From assembly GCF_025399835.1 (NCBI RefSeq), contig NZ_JAODVR010000001.1:1116001-1180000 (forward strand): a DNA stretch of 64,000 nt, written 5' to 3'. Below are positions 17,617-24,591 of this stretch, piece by piece. Origin of the DNA: Haloarchaeobius sp. HME9146 (GTDB lineage Archaea; Halobacteriota; Halobacteria; Halobacteriales; Natrialbaceae). Each line of letters starts with the position of its first letter. Position 1 is the first letter of the stretch. The notes beneath the pieces are model-generated. The model had not been told where the DNA came from, did no database searches, and saw only the letters and a program-made list of their open reading frames with translations. The translations under genes and the position numbers were made by a program.

Positions 17617-18921
17617 TCAGTCGCGGATGGTGATGACCTGGCCCTTGCGGCGGTCGCGGCCGGCGACGGGCATGCGGACCTCAAGGATGCCCTTGCGGTA
17701 CGACGCGGTGAAGCCCTCGACGTCGACGGGGCGCGGGACCGGAATGCGCTCGCTGACGCGGCGGGACCGGCGCATCCAGACGTTGTCGGCATCGCGGCGA
17801 CCCTCGCGGGCGGCGTCGATGTAGAAGACGCCATCCTCGTAGGTGCACTCGATGTCTGATCGCTCGAAGCCGGGCAGCTCGCAGATGCAGACGAACTCGC
17901 CGTCGACCTCGCGGAGCTCGTAGCGGCGGCCCATCTCGACGGCCGAGTCGCTGTAGTCCATCATCTCACGGCCACGCATGTACTCGCCCTCGGGGCGGTA
18001 GTCGGCCTCGGCACGGCGGTAGTCGCCGCGGAACTCGTTGCGGCGGCCGCGGTAGTCACTGCGGTAGTCGCCACGGGGGTAGTACTCGCTGTACGGGTAG
18101 CTCATGCCCCGGAACCCGTCGCGCGGGTAGGTGTAGTCGCCGCGGGGGTAGTACTCACCGCGGTAGTCGCTGCGGTAGTCACCACTGTAGTCGTCGCCGC
18201 GGGAGTAGTCCATGCCACGGTAGTCGGCGCGCGGGTAGTACTCACCGCGGTAGTCGCCTCGGTACTCGCTGCGGCGGCCTCGCGGGTAGTACTCACCGCG
18301 GTAGTCGCCGCGCGGGTAGTCCATGCCGCGGTACTCGCCACGGTAGTCGTCGCCGCGGAACTCGCTGCGGCGGCCTCGCGGGTAGTACTCGCTGCGGTAG
18401 TCGCCGCGCGGGTAGTCCATGCCACGGGAGTCGGCGCGGTAGTCGCTGCGGTAGTCGGCGCGGTAGTCGCTGCGGTAGTCGGCGCCACGGTACTCGCTGC
18501 GGTAGTCGCCGCGCGGGTAGTAGTCCATACCACGGGAGTCGGCGCGGTAGTCGCCGCGCGGGTAGTAGTCCATGCCGCGGTATTCGCTGCGGTAGTCGCC
18601 GCGCGGGTAGTAGTCCATGCCACGGTAGTCGGCGCGTGGGTAGTACTCGCTACGTGCTCCGTACCGGTAGTCACCGCGTTCGGACTCGTATCCTGGGCGC
18701 GAGCCCTCGTAGGATCGTCGCGGATAGGACTCGCCCGTCCGTCGGCTGTCCCATTCCTCGAAGAAGCGGGGCATGTCGTCGGCCCGTCGGCGGTCACCGG
18801 CGGGGGCGTAGTCGCGGCCGTAGTCGGGACGCATCGCGTCGTATGTGCGGCCCATTCGGTCGCTGAAGCGGTTCATCTGATCGTACATGAAGTCCATGTC
18901 GGACGGAGTGTAGGTCGCCAT
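17617..18921 (-). CDS. Hsp20 protein with long Tyr/Arg/Asp repeat linker
   Basis: A 434-residue protein. The N-terminal helix (about 9-30, Met-Tyr-Asp-Gln-Met-Asn-Arg-Phe) and the C-terminal alpha-crystallin domain (about 330-434) match the middle-form neighbour. Between them lie roughly 290 residues built almost only from Tyr, Arg, Asp, Gly, Ser, Glu, Met and Pro, with no predicted hydrophobic core. A 15-residue unit, GMDYYPRGDYRSEYR, repeats perfectly or nearly so, then degenerates. The linker is surely disordered; dense Tyr and Arg suggest cation-pi stickers that could drive condensation in high salt (inference). ATG at 18921 has a TATA-like box 30-39 bp upstream. Typical archaeal Hsp20 proteins are about 150 residues. 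Confidence 0.88.
   Translation of the reverse strand: MATYTPSDMDFMYDQMNRFSDRMGRTYDAMRPDYGRDYAPAGDRRRADDMPRFFEEWDSRRTGESYPRRSYEGSRPGYESERGDYRYGARSEYYPRADYRGMDYYPRGDYRSEYRGMDYYPRGDYRADSRGMDYYPRGDYRSEYRGADYRSDYRADYRSDYRADSRGMDYPRGDYRSEYYPRGRRSEFRGDDYRGEYRGMDYPRGDYRGEYYPRGRRSEYRGDYRGEYYPRADYRGMDYSRGDDYSGDYRSDYRGEYYPRGDYTYPRDGFRGMSYPYSEYYPRGDYRSDYRGRRNEFRGDYRRAEADYRPEGEYMRGREMMDYSDSAVEMGRRYELREVDGEFVCICELPGFERSDIECTYEDGVFYIDAAREGRRDADNVWMRRSRRVSERIPVPRPVDVEGFTASYRKGILEVRMPVAGRDRRKGQVITIRD
18500..18645. repeat. 45-bp direct repeats coding a 15-residue Tyr/Arg unit
   Basis: The string GCGCGGGTAG recurs exactly at 18511, 18556 and 18601, giving a 45-bp period, three near-perfect copies inside the long Hsp20 gene. 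Less regular copies of the same blocks continue down to about 18050, including a longer unit repeated near 18240-18320 and 18330-18420. The array stays in frame throughout. Confidence 0.85.
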
Positions 18922-18950
18922 GGGTACCCCAACGTACGAACCATAAGAAG

Positions 18951-18960
18951 ATAAATACAT
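18951..18960 (-). promoter_or_regulatory. TATA-like box of the long Hsp20 gene
   Basis: Minus-strand ATGTATTTAT lies 30-39 bases before the ATG at 18921. About 15 bases further upstream is CGGTTTACACAGTTCA, which resembles CGGTTTGTGTAGTCA in the upstream region of the middle Hsp20 gene (near 17430-17445), a possible shared element. Confidence 0.5.
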
Positions 18961-19028
18961 CTGTGAACTGTGTAAACCGCAGACACAGTGCTCGAAAATG
19001 GCTGTTCTTGGGATATCAGGTAGTTGTT

Positions 19029-20426
19029 TTATAACTTATTTGTAGCATCTCGGAACAGGCCGTCGAGTATCTCCGGCGTGGTCGGGTGGTACGCGCGGTC
19101 GGGAAGCTCTCGCACGTCGAGTTCCATCTCGACCGCGAGCTGGAGCGTCTTCGCCATCACGTCCGCGTGGTAGTGCAGCCCCTGGTAGCCGAGGACGGTC
19201 CCGTCGTTCGCGTCGACCACGAGGGAGGCCAGCCCCTCGGGCACGTCCTTCGTCTTGAACACGCCGTCGTCGCTGGCCTCGCGCGAGACGTGGATGTAGT
19301 CCAGTCCCGCCTCCTCGGCGGAGAACTTCGAGTGGCCGACACGGGCGAACGGGTAGACGCCGAGGCCGGAGAAGATGACGTGGTGGTGGACGTTCTCGTA
19401 CTCGGTGAGGTCGTCCCCGCGGGCGTGTGCGAGGATGTTGTCCGCGGCGGTGAACCCCTGCTCCTTGGCGACGTGGAGGATGGGCTCTTTCCCGTTCACG
19501 TCACCGACGACGAAGACGTGGTCGTCCTCGCGCGCCTGCATGGTGTCGCGGACCCAGCCCGCCTCGGGGTCGAGGCTCGTCGCGTCCAGGCCGAGGCGGT
19601 CGAGGTTCGGTCGGCGGCCGGTGAACAGGAACAGTTCGTCGGCCTCGACGACGGTCTCCTCGCCGTCCTCCTCGAGGTACAGTCGGACGCCGCCGTCGTC
19701 GGTCTGTTCGATGCGCTTCTCGTAGGCGTGGCGGCGCACGTCGATGTCCCAGTGCTCCTCGTAGATGTCGAGCGCGGCGTCGCCGAAGGGGGCGTCCGCC
19801 TCGTCGATGGGGCGCGCGTCGTGCTCGACCACGGTCAGGGAGGTGCCACCGGCCTCGGCGATGTAGGGGACGAGTTCCATCCCGATGTAGCCGAAGCCCA
19901 TGACGATGCCCGAGTCCGGGAACTCGGTCGCATCGAGTATCTCCGAGCTGGTCATGAAGTCGACCGACTCCATGCCCGGCAGCTCGGGGACGTTCATGAC
20001 CGAGCCGGTCGCGACCACCACGTAGTCCGGCTCGATGGTCTCGCCGCCGACCGCGAGCACCCGGTCGTCGACGAACTGGGCGGTGTCGTGGACGAACTCG
20101 ACGTTCTCGCGCTCGGCCAGGTCGTGGATGGAGTCGCGGCGGTGACCGGCCCACGAGAGGGTGTGCTCGTTCTTCTGCTCGACGACGGCCTCGAGGTCGA
20201 TCTCGGGCAGGTCACCCGCCAGTCGGTGGTCGTGTCGCGCCTGGAAGCGGTGTGCGCCCGCGGAGAGGACCTCTTTCGAGGGCATACAGCCACGGAGGAT
20301 ACAGAGGCCGCCGCCCGGCTCGCCGTCGTCGATGAGGGTCAACTCGATGCCGGGCTCGTCGGCCAGCTCGCCGGCGACCGCAGCGCCGGCACTCCCGTAC
20401 GCGCCGATGATAGCGACGTGTGTCAT
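19029..20426 (-). CDS. FAD/NAD(P) disulfide oxidoreductase (dihydrolipoamide dehydrogenase-like)
   Basis: A 465-residue class I flavin disulfide reductase. The FAD dinucleotide fold starts at residue 4, but its motif reads Gly-Ala-Tyr-Gly-Ser-Ala-Gly. The redox-active pair is Cys42-x4-Cys47 in the usual Gly-Gly-x-Cys context, followed by Pro-Ser-Lys. The C-terminal dimer-interface catalytic base, His-Pro-Thr-x-x-Glu, is intact near residue 446. The NAD(P)-binding motif near 170 reads Gly-Phe-Gly-Tyr-Ile-Gly. Candidate substrates include lipoamide, mycothiol-like thiols, gamma-glutamylcysteine or mercuric ion; the sequence does not decide. No 2-oxoacid dehydrogenase subunits are nearby. ATG 20426 starts exactly at the FAD strand. 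Confidence 0.88.
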   Translation of the reverse strand: MTHVAIIGAYGSAGAAVAGELADEPGIELTLIDDGEPGGGLCILRGCMPSKEVLSAGAHRFQARHDHRLAGDLPEIDLEAVVEQKNEHTLSWAGHRRDSIHDLAERENVEFVHDTAQFVDDRVLAVGGETIEPDYVVVATGSVMNVPELPGMESVDFMTSSEILDATEFPDSGIVMGFGYIGMELVPYIAEAGGTSLTVVEHDARPIDEADAPFGDAALDIYEEHWDIDVRRHAYEKRIEQTDDGGVRLYLEEDGEETVVEADELFLFTGRRPNLDRLGLDATSLDPEAGWVRDTMQAREDDHVFVVGDVNGKEPILHVAKEQGFTAADNILAHARGDDLTEYENVHHHVIFSGLGVYPFARVGHSKFSAEEAGLDYIHVSREASDDGVFKTKDVPEGLASLVVDANDGTVLGYQGLHYHADVMAKTLQLAVEMELDVRELPDRAYHPTTPEILDGLFRDATNKL

Positions 20427-20484
20427 CGGTCCGGAGTCCGATACCCACGGCAAAAGCAGTTGTCCCCGATTGCGTGCGGGATGC

Positions 20485-20964
20485 CTAATCGAACAGTCGG
20501 GACCGTGCCGCGACAGCGTCGATGGCACTCGGCTGTGCCTTCCGGACGATATACACGTCGTAGCGGTCGTCGGCCGCGATGGTGCTCCCGACGCTCCGGA
20601 GCGAGGACACGAGCCGGCCCGCATCGTCGCTCCCGACGAACACCAGCGAGGCGTCCAGCTCGCGGGCGAATCTACGGACCTTCGAAGCGATGGTGCCCGC
20701 TGTCGCGTACCGGTCCGTCAGGACGTACTCGAACCGTGCATCGGGAGCTAGCTCGCGGATATCGGCGCGAACCCGCCCGACGACCGCATCGATGTCGAAC
20801 GACTCGTCAGCCCCGAGCCAGCCGTGCTCTCGAGCGTATCGCTGGTCCTTCGGGACCACCGTCACCACGATTACGTCCTCGTCTGTTACCTCCGCGAAGC
20901 CCTCGGCGCGGTCGAGTGCCGTCCGCGCCAGCTCCCCACCATCGTACGGTACGACGAACGTCAT
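20485..20964 (-). CDS. universal stress protein-like, divergent
   Basis: A 159-residue alpha/beta protein with the UspA strand pattern: N-terminal Val-Val-Pro-Tyr-Asp-Gly, an Ile-Val-Val-Thr-Val-Val strand, and a later Leu-Val-Phe-Val-Gly-Ser-Asp strand. The ATP-binding Gly-x2-Gly-x9-Gly-Ser motif is only partly kept (Gly-Ser-Asp-Asp-Ala-Gly then Ser-Val-Gly-Ser-Thr), so nucleotide binding is uncertain. Its TATA-like box reads CGATTTATCG at 20987-20996. It lies immediately upstream of the flavin disulfide reductase on the same strand with 58 bp between, suggesting shared expression. Confidence 0.85.
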   Translation of the reverse strand: MTFVVPYDGGELARTALDRAEGFAEVTDEDVIVVTVVPKDQRYAREHGWLGADESFDIDAVVGRVRADIRELAPDARFEYVLTDRYATAGTIASKVRRFARELDASLVFVGSDDAGRLVSSLRSVGSTIAADDRYDVYIVRKAQPSAIDAVAARSRLFD

Positions 20965-20986
20965 GACTCATGCTCTGTGGTACGGT

Positions 20987-20996
20987 ACGATAAATC
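20987..20996 (-). promoter_or_regulatory. palindromic TATA-like box of the Usp gene
   Basis: CGATTTATCG lies 23-32 bases before the ATG at 20964, at the box A distance for a leaderless transcript. Its reverse complement differs only in the central bases. Confidence 0.5.
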
Positions 20997-21053
20997 GAAT
21001 TGCCGCCAGAACGGTGGCAGCGAGACGGCACTCGGAGACGACGGCCGAAGACG

Positions 21054-22295
21054 TCAGCGACGGAGCCGCGCGACGCCGAGCACACCCGCGAGGGCGAGGC
21101 TGGCGACCCCGACACCGAAGCCGGGCGAGCCGCTGGCTTCCGAGGAGCCACCATCGTCCGCGTCGTCGCCGGACGTGGCAGTGTCCTCGGCGGTCGTCGA
21201 GCTGTCGGCGGTGGTGTCACCGTCGGTCGCGGTCGTGCTGGTCGTGTCGGTGGTGCTGTCGCCCGCGCCGGACATCGTCACGGTCCGCGTCGAGAAGTGG
21301 TTGACCGCGACGTACACCTTCGCGTCGGCCTCCGCGCTGGCGCTGCTCGTCTGCTGGACCATGTACTTCGAGGTCGAGCCGTTGTCGGTGGCCGCGCGGA
21401 GTTCGCTGAACGCACTGGCCTTCGCGGCGGCCTCGCCGTCGACGGTGACGGAGAGGTTCTCGACGCTACCGACGGCCTCCTCGCGCACGTGAGTCACCAC
21501 GACCTTGCCGTCGTGGGCCGTGCGCTCGACGGTCAGTTCGACCTCGTTCTCGGCGGTCTGTTTCGTCTCGACCGTCGTGTTCGAACCGTAGGTGACGGTG
21601 TCGACGACGGCCTCACCGCCCTGCTGGACGACGTAGACCTCGGCAGCCGCCTCACCGTCCGCGATGAGCTGGGCGGTCTGCTCTTCCTCCTCGCTCCGCT
21701 CCTCACCGGCCGAACGGAAGACCAGGCGGGCGTCCTCGTCGAGTCGGGCGGTCACGTTGCCCTCCTCGTCGACGGTGACGCGGCCGTCACCAGCGACGAT
21801 GAACGAGCCCTTCGTCCCGTTCTCGGTCGTCACGGTGACGCGGCTGTCGCTCTGCTGTTCGGCGCTCGCGTCGCCCGCGAGGTCCGCGTCGACGACCTGG
21901 GCGCTGTCGTTCGCGGTCACGACGAGCGTCCCGTCGGCGTTGTCGTGCGCGGTCATACCGGCCCCGCTCTCGGTCTCGATGTTCGCCTGCGTGGTGGTCT
22001 CGGCACCGACGGAGAGACCGGCCGCCTCGATGTCGGTGACGGTCTTCAGGTCGAGGTCACCATCGAGGCCGATGCCGAGTCCCTCCTTCACCGTCGACTC
22101 GGACTGGACCGCGACGGACGAGACCATCGGCTCGCCGTCGACGGTGTAGTTCGCGACTGCGTTCGATTCCGCCTGGAACGCGACGTGTGTCCCAGTGTAG
22201 CTACTCGACTCCGGTGTCACGGGTGCGGTGGCGGCAGACGCCGGCACCGACGCGACAATCATCAGCATCGCGAACAGTACTGGTATCCGTTTCAT
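21054..22295 (-). CDS. PGF-CTERM surface protein
   Basis: A 413-residue secreted protein: N-terminal signal (about 1-22), a Val/Thr/Glu-rich body of repeated beta strands with several Asn-x-Ser/Thr sites, a Thr/Ser/Asp-rich spacer (about 340-385) and a C-terminal Pro-Gly-Phe motif, hydrophobic helix and Arg-rich end. The last three are the PGF-CTERM signal processed by archaeosortase A, which joins the protein to a membrane lipid. The Thr-rich spacer is likely O-glycosylated and spans the S-layer (family knowledge). No enzymatic domain is recognised, so the body may be structural. ATG at 22295 starts the signal peptide directly. Confidence 0.85.
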   Translation of the reverse strand: MKRIPVLFAMLMIVASVPASAATAPVTPESSSYTGTHVAFQAESNAVANYTVDGEPMVSSVAVQSESTVKEGLGIGLDGDLDLKTVTDIEAAGLSVGAETTTQANIETESGAGMTAHDNADGTLVVTANDSAQVVDADLAGDASAEQQSDSRVTVTTENGTKGSFIVAGDGRVTVDEEGNVTARLDEDARLVFRSAGEERSEEEEQTAQLIADGEAAAEVYVVQQGGEAVVDTVTYGSNTTVETKQTAENEVELTVERTAHDGKVVVTHVREEAVGSVENLSVTVDGEAAAKASAFSELRAATDNGSTSKYMVQQTSSASAEADAKVYVAVNHFSTRTVTMSGAGDSTTDTTSTTATDGDTTADSSTTAEDTATSGDDADDGGSSEASGSPGFGVGVASLALAGVLGVARLRR

Positions 22296-22418
22296 CGCAT
22301 CTGCCGGTCTTTCCCGTTGGGTAGAAAACATGAGGCCAAATCGACTAGGGTTGTCGTGTGAAGACCACACACGACTACTGGGGGGAGAACCGAAAGAGGG
22401 CGGCGGGTCGGTGGGGCG

Positions 22419-23375
22419 TTATCGTGATATCGCGCCGGTGTTCTCGTTGATGACGGCCTCGACCTCGCGCTTGGTGACCGTGGCCACGTCGCCCGGGATG
22501 GTCCGCTTCAGGGCGGCGGTCGCGGTCGCGTACTCGAGCGCGCGCGGCACGCTGTCCCCGGAGAGCCGACGGGCGAGGAACGCCCCGGTGAAGGAGTCAC
22601 CCGAGCCGATGGCGTCGTGGGTGTCCGTCTCGAACGCCTTCTGCTCGTGGATGACGTTGTCGTTCCACGCCAGCGCGCCGTTCGCGCCGCGGGTGACGAC
22701 GACGGACCTGAAGTCGAACTCGCTGGCGAGGTGGTGTGCGAGCTGGGCCGGCTGGCCGTCGTAGTCGAGCACCGTCTCGGCGTCTTTCATCCCGATGATG
22801 AGGACGTCGATGAGCTGGAACAGCTTCGTCAGCGTCTTGCGGGCCTCATCGGGCGACCAGAGCTTCGCGCGGTAGTTCACGTCGAACGCGGTCATGGTCC
22901 CCGCCTTCTTGGCGGCCTGGAGCAGGTTCGCGGTCGTCTCACGCGACGTGCTCGACAGTGCGGGCGTGATACCCGTGGTGAAGAACGCGCTCGCGTTCTG
23001 GATGCGGTCGACGTTGAACTCCTGGGCCTCGGCCTGCGAGATGACGGAGTTCGCGCGGTCGTAGACGACGTTCGTCCCGCGGGGCTTGCCCGCCTGTTCG
23101 AGGTAGTACGTGCCGACGCGGCCCTCGTCCGCCCAGACCACGTCCACGTCGATGTCGTGCTTTCGGACGCCGCTCGCGACACGTCGACCCGGCGGTGTGT
23201 CCGGGAGCTTCGACATCCAGGACGTGACCGCGCCCAGTCGCTCGGCCGCAATGGCCGTGTTCGACTCGGCACCGGCCGCGTGGACCTCCAGCGACTCGGC
23301 CATCTCGACGCGCTCTTGCCCCGGCGGCGAGAGCCGCAGCATCGTCTCTCCGAAGGTTACGAGATCGTCACTCAT
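22419..23375 (-). CDS. kdgK: 2-keto-3-deoxygluconate kinase (PfkB family)
   Basis: A 318-residue PfkB-family sugar kinase. It opens with the typical Thr-Phe-Gly-Glu-Thr-Met strand, keeps the Ala-Gly-Ala-Glu-Ser-Asn substrate loop (about 34-39) and ends with the catalytic Gly-Ser-Gly-Asp260 anion-hole motif. The assignment as KDG kinase follows the archaeal KdgK pattern and length; the enzyme phosphorylates 2-keto-3-deoxygluconate in the semi-phosphorylated Entner-Doudoroff pathway. An inverted repeat spans the predicted transcription start upstream, suggesting repressor control. In Haloferax volcanii kdgK1 is repressed by GlpR; whether GlpR acts here is not known. No other pathway gene is adjacent. 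Confidence 0.88.
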   Translation of the reverse strand: MSDDLVTFGETMLRLSPPGQERVEMAESLEVHAAGAESNTAIAAERLGAVTSWMSKLPDTPPGRRVASGVRKHDIDVDVVWADEGRVGTYYLEQAGKPRGTNVVYDRANSVISQAEAQEFNVDRIQNASAFFTTGITPALSSTSRETTANLLQAAKKAGTMTAFDVNYRAKLWSPDEARKTLTKLFQLIDVLIIGMKDAETVLDYDGQPAQLAHHLASEFDFRSVVVTRGANGALAWNDNVIHEQKAFETDTHDAIGSGDSFTGAFLARRLSGDSVPRALEYATATAALKRTIPGDVATVTKREVEAVINENTGAISR

Positions 23376-23401
23376 AGCTGGCCGCAGGGCACCCCCACAG
23401 T

Positions 23402-23434
23402 TTCGCTCACGTGAATCATACTCGCGTGAACGAA
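23402..23434 (-). promoter_or_regulatory. inverted-repeat operator candidate of kdgK
   Basis: Arms TTCGCTCACG (23402-23411) and CGTGAACGAA (23425-23434) pair with one mismatch across a 13-base spacer. The element lies between the TATA-like box (23441-23450) and the kdgK start at 23375, over the expected transcription start. That is the usual place for a steric-block repressor site. Confidence 0.5.
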
Positions 23435-23440
23435 CGGGTC

Positions 23441-23450
23441 GGGTATAAGT
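23441..23450 (-). promoter_or_regulatory. TATA-like box of kdgK
   Basis: Minus-strand ACTTATACCC, a strong haloarchaeal box A, lies about 66-75 bases before the kdgK ATG. That implies a leader of roughly 40 bases that would contain part of the inverted repeat at 23402-23434. Confidence 0.55.
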
Positions 23451-23459
23451 GTCCCCTCC

Positions 23460-24470
23460 TCAGCCGGAAAGAATTGCGCCGTCGTCGTCCAGTTCGACAG
23501 ACACCTCCCGGTCGAAGGCGGCCATCACCCCGCAGTTGGTCTCGACGTGCTCCGTGACCGCGGGGATGCGGACCTCACCGCCGGCCAGTGCGAGGGGCAG
23601 GACCAGCTGGTCCGCGAGGAACTCGTCGACGGCCGCACTGCTGGCGTGGAAGTCGGTGACGGCCTCGGCGGCGGCTTTGCCGACCTCTTCGGCGGGCTTG
23701 CCCGGTTCCCCGAGCGCGTCGAAGCCCACCATCGTCTGCTCGTAGTCGAGGCGCACGCAGACTGCGGTCCCGGTGCTGGGCGAGTCGGCGGTCCGGACGA
23801 CGCGCTCTCTGAGGGGCACGTCTGATTCCTCACCGAAGTCGGGCACCGCGGCCGTCGCCTGTCGGGCCGCCACGTCCGCGTTCGAGAGGTCCGCAGACTC
23901 CGTCGAATAGACACGAACACCCTGGAGGTCGCCCCGCTCGCGCAGGTGAATCGGGTCGAGCGACGAGGGCGCGAGGTGCAGGGTCGCCTCGCCGCCACCG
24001 CGGGGATAGAACCCTGGTCGGGCCTCCTCGACCGCCGCGAGCAGGCCGAACCGACGCATCGTGGGCAGTTTGACGTGCTGGTAGTACGCCATCGAGGGCG
24101 ACCACTTCACGTCGGTCCCGCCGGAGACGGTCACAGAGAGGTGGCCGTCGATGGCCGTCGCGAGGGGCAGCAGCGTCTCGAACACCAGTGTGATGCTGCC
24201 GGCCGTCCCGACCGACACCTCGTAGTGGCCGGGGCGGGGTCGTTTCGGCTCGAACACCAGTTTCTCGCTGCCCTCGCCCGCGCCCTCGACGGTCGCATCA
24301 CAGACCGACGCGATGGCCTCGACCCCGGCGAGGTGCTGCGGTTTCAGTCCGGGTGTCGGCCGCGAGCCCCTGATGTTCTCGATGGTGACCGGGTCCCCGG
24401 TGAGCGCCGAGAGGGTCAGCGCCGACCGGAGTATCTGGCCGCCGCCGTCCTGGCCGTCGACCTCTCTCAC
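23460..24470 (-). CDS. rtcA: RNA 3'-terminal phosphate cyclase
   Basis: A 336-residue RtcA. It starts with the family signature Asp-Gly-x-x-Gly-Gly-Gln-Ile-Leu-Arg, contains Arg-Gly-x-Gly-Glu and related strands in the middle, and has the catalytic histidine at His308 in a Thr-Glu-His-Val-Glu-Thr-Asn context. RtcA converts RNA 3'-phosphate to a 2',3'-cyclic phosphate through RNA-adenylate and histidine-AMP intermediates. The start codon is GTG at 24470, positioned as in other RtcA proteins. A 7-bp-arm inverted repeat lies about 50 bp upstream (24517-24539). It is downstream of MutL on the same strand with a 121-bp gap, so it probably has its own promoter. Confidence 0.93.
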   Translation of the reverse strand: MREVDGQDGGGQILRSALTLSALTGDPVTIENIRGSRPTPGLKPQHLAGVEAIASVCDATVEGAGEGSEKLVFEPKRPRPGHYEVSVGTAGSITLVFETLLPLATAIDGHLSVTVSGGTDVKWSPSMAYYQHVKLPTMRRFGLLAAVEEARPGFYPRGGGEATLHLAPSSLDPIHLRERGDLQGVRVYSTESADLSNADVAARQATAAVPDFGEESDVPLRERVVRTADSPSTGTAVCVRLDYEQTMVGFDALGEPGKPAEEVGKAAAEAVTDFHASSAAVDEFLADQLVLPLALAGGEVRIPAVTEHVETNCGVMAAFDREVSVELDDDGAILSG

Positions 24471-24516
24471 GGTCGTCCCCCCGTGGCTCCGCTGCCGGCC
24501 GCCGCGACGTGCCTGA

Positions 24517-24539
24517 ACATGTATCTCTCTGGTACATGT
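24517..24539 (-). promoter_or_regulatory. inverted repeat upstream of rtcA
   Basis: ACATGTA (24517-24523) and TACATGT (24533-24539) form perfect 7-bp arms around a 9-base spacer, 47-69 bases before the rtcA GTG. The half-site is nearly self-complementary (ACATGT). The position fits an operator or activator site in the rtcA promoter. No regulator gene is adjacent. Confidence 0.5.
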
Positions 24540-24591
24540 CGAGTGGCTGTAAATGGTACGCAGCCGTGCAGGGTCGTGACAGCCCTCGTCA

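Noticed and set aside
18050-18660. Regular repeats that resemble a CRISPR array
   Set aside because: The repeats are in frame with a protein, have no unique spacers of constant length and encode a Tyr/Arg-rich linker between two recognisable Hsp20 parts. No cas genes are present.
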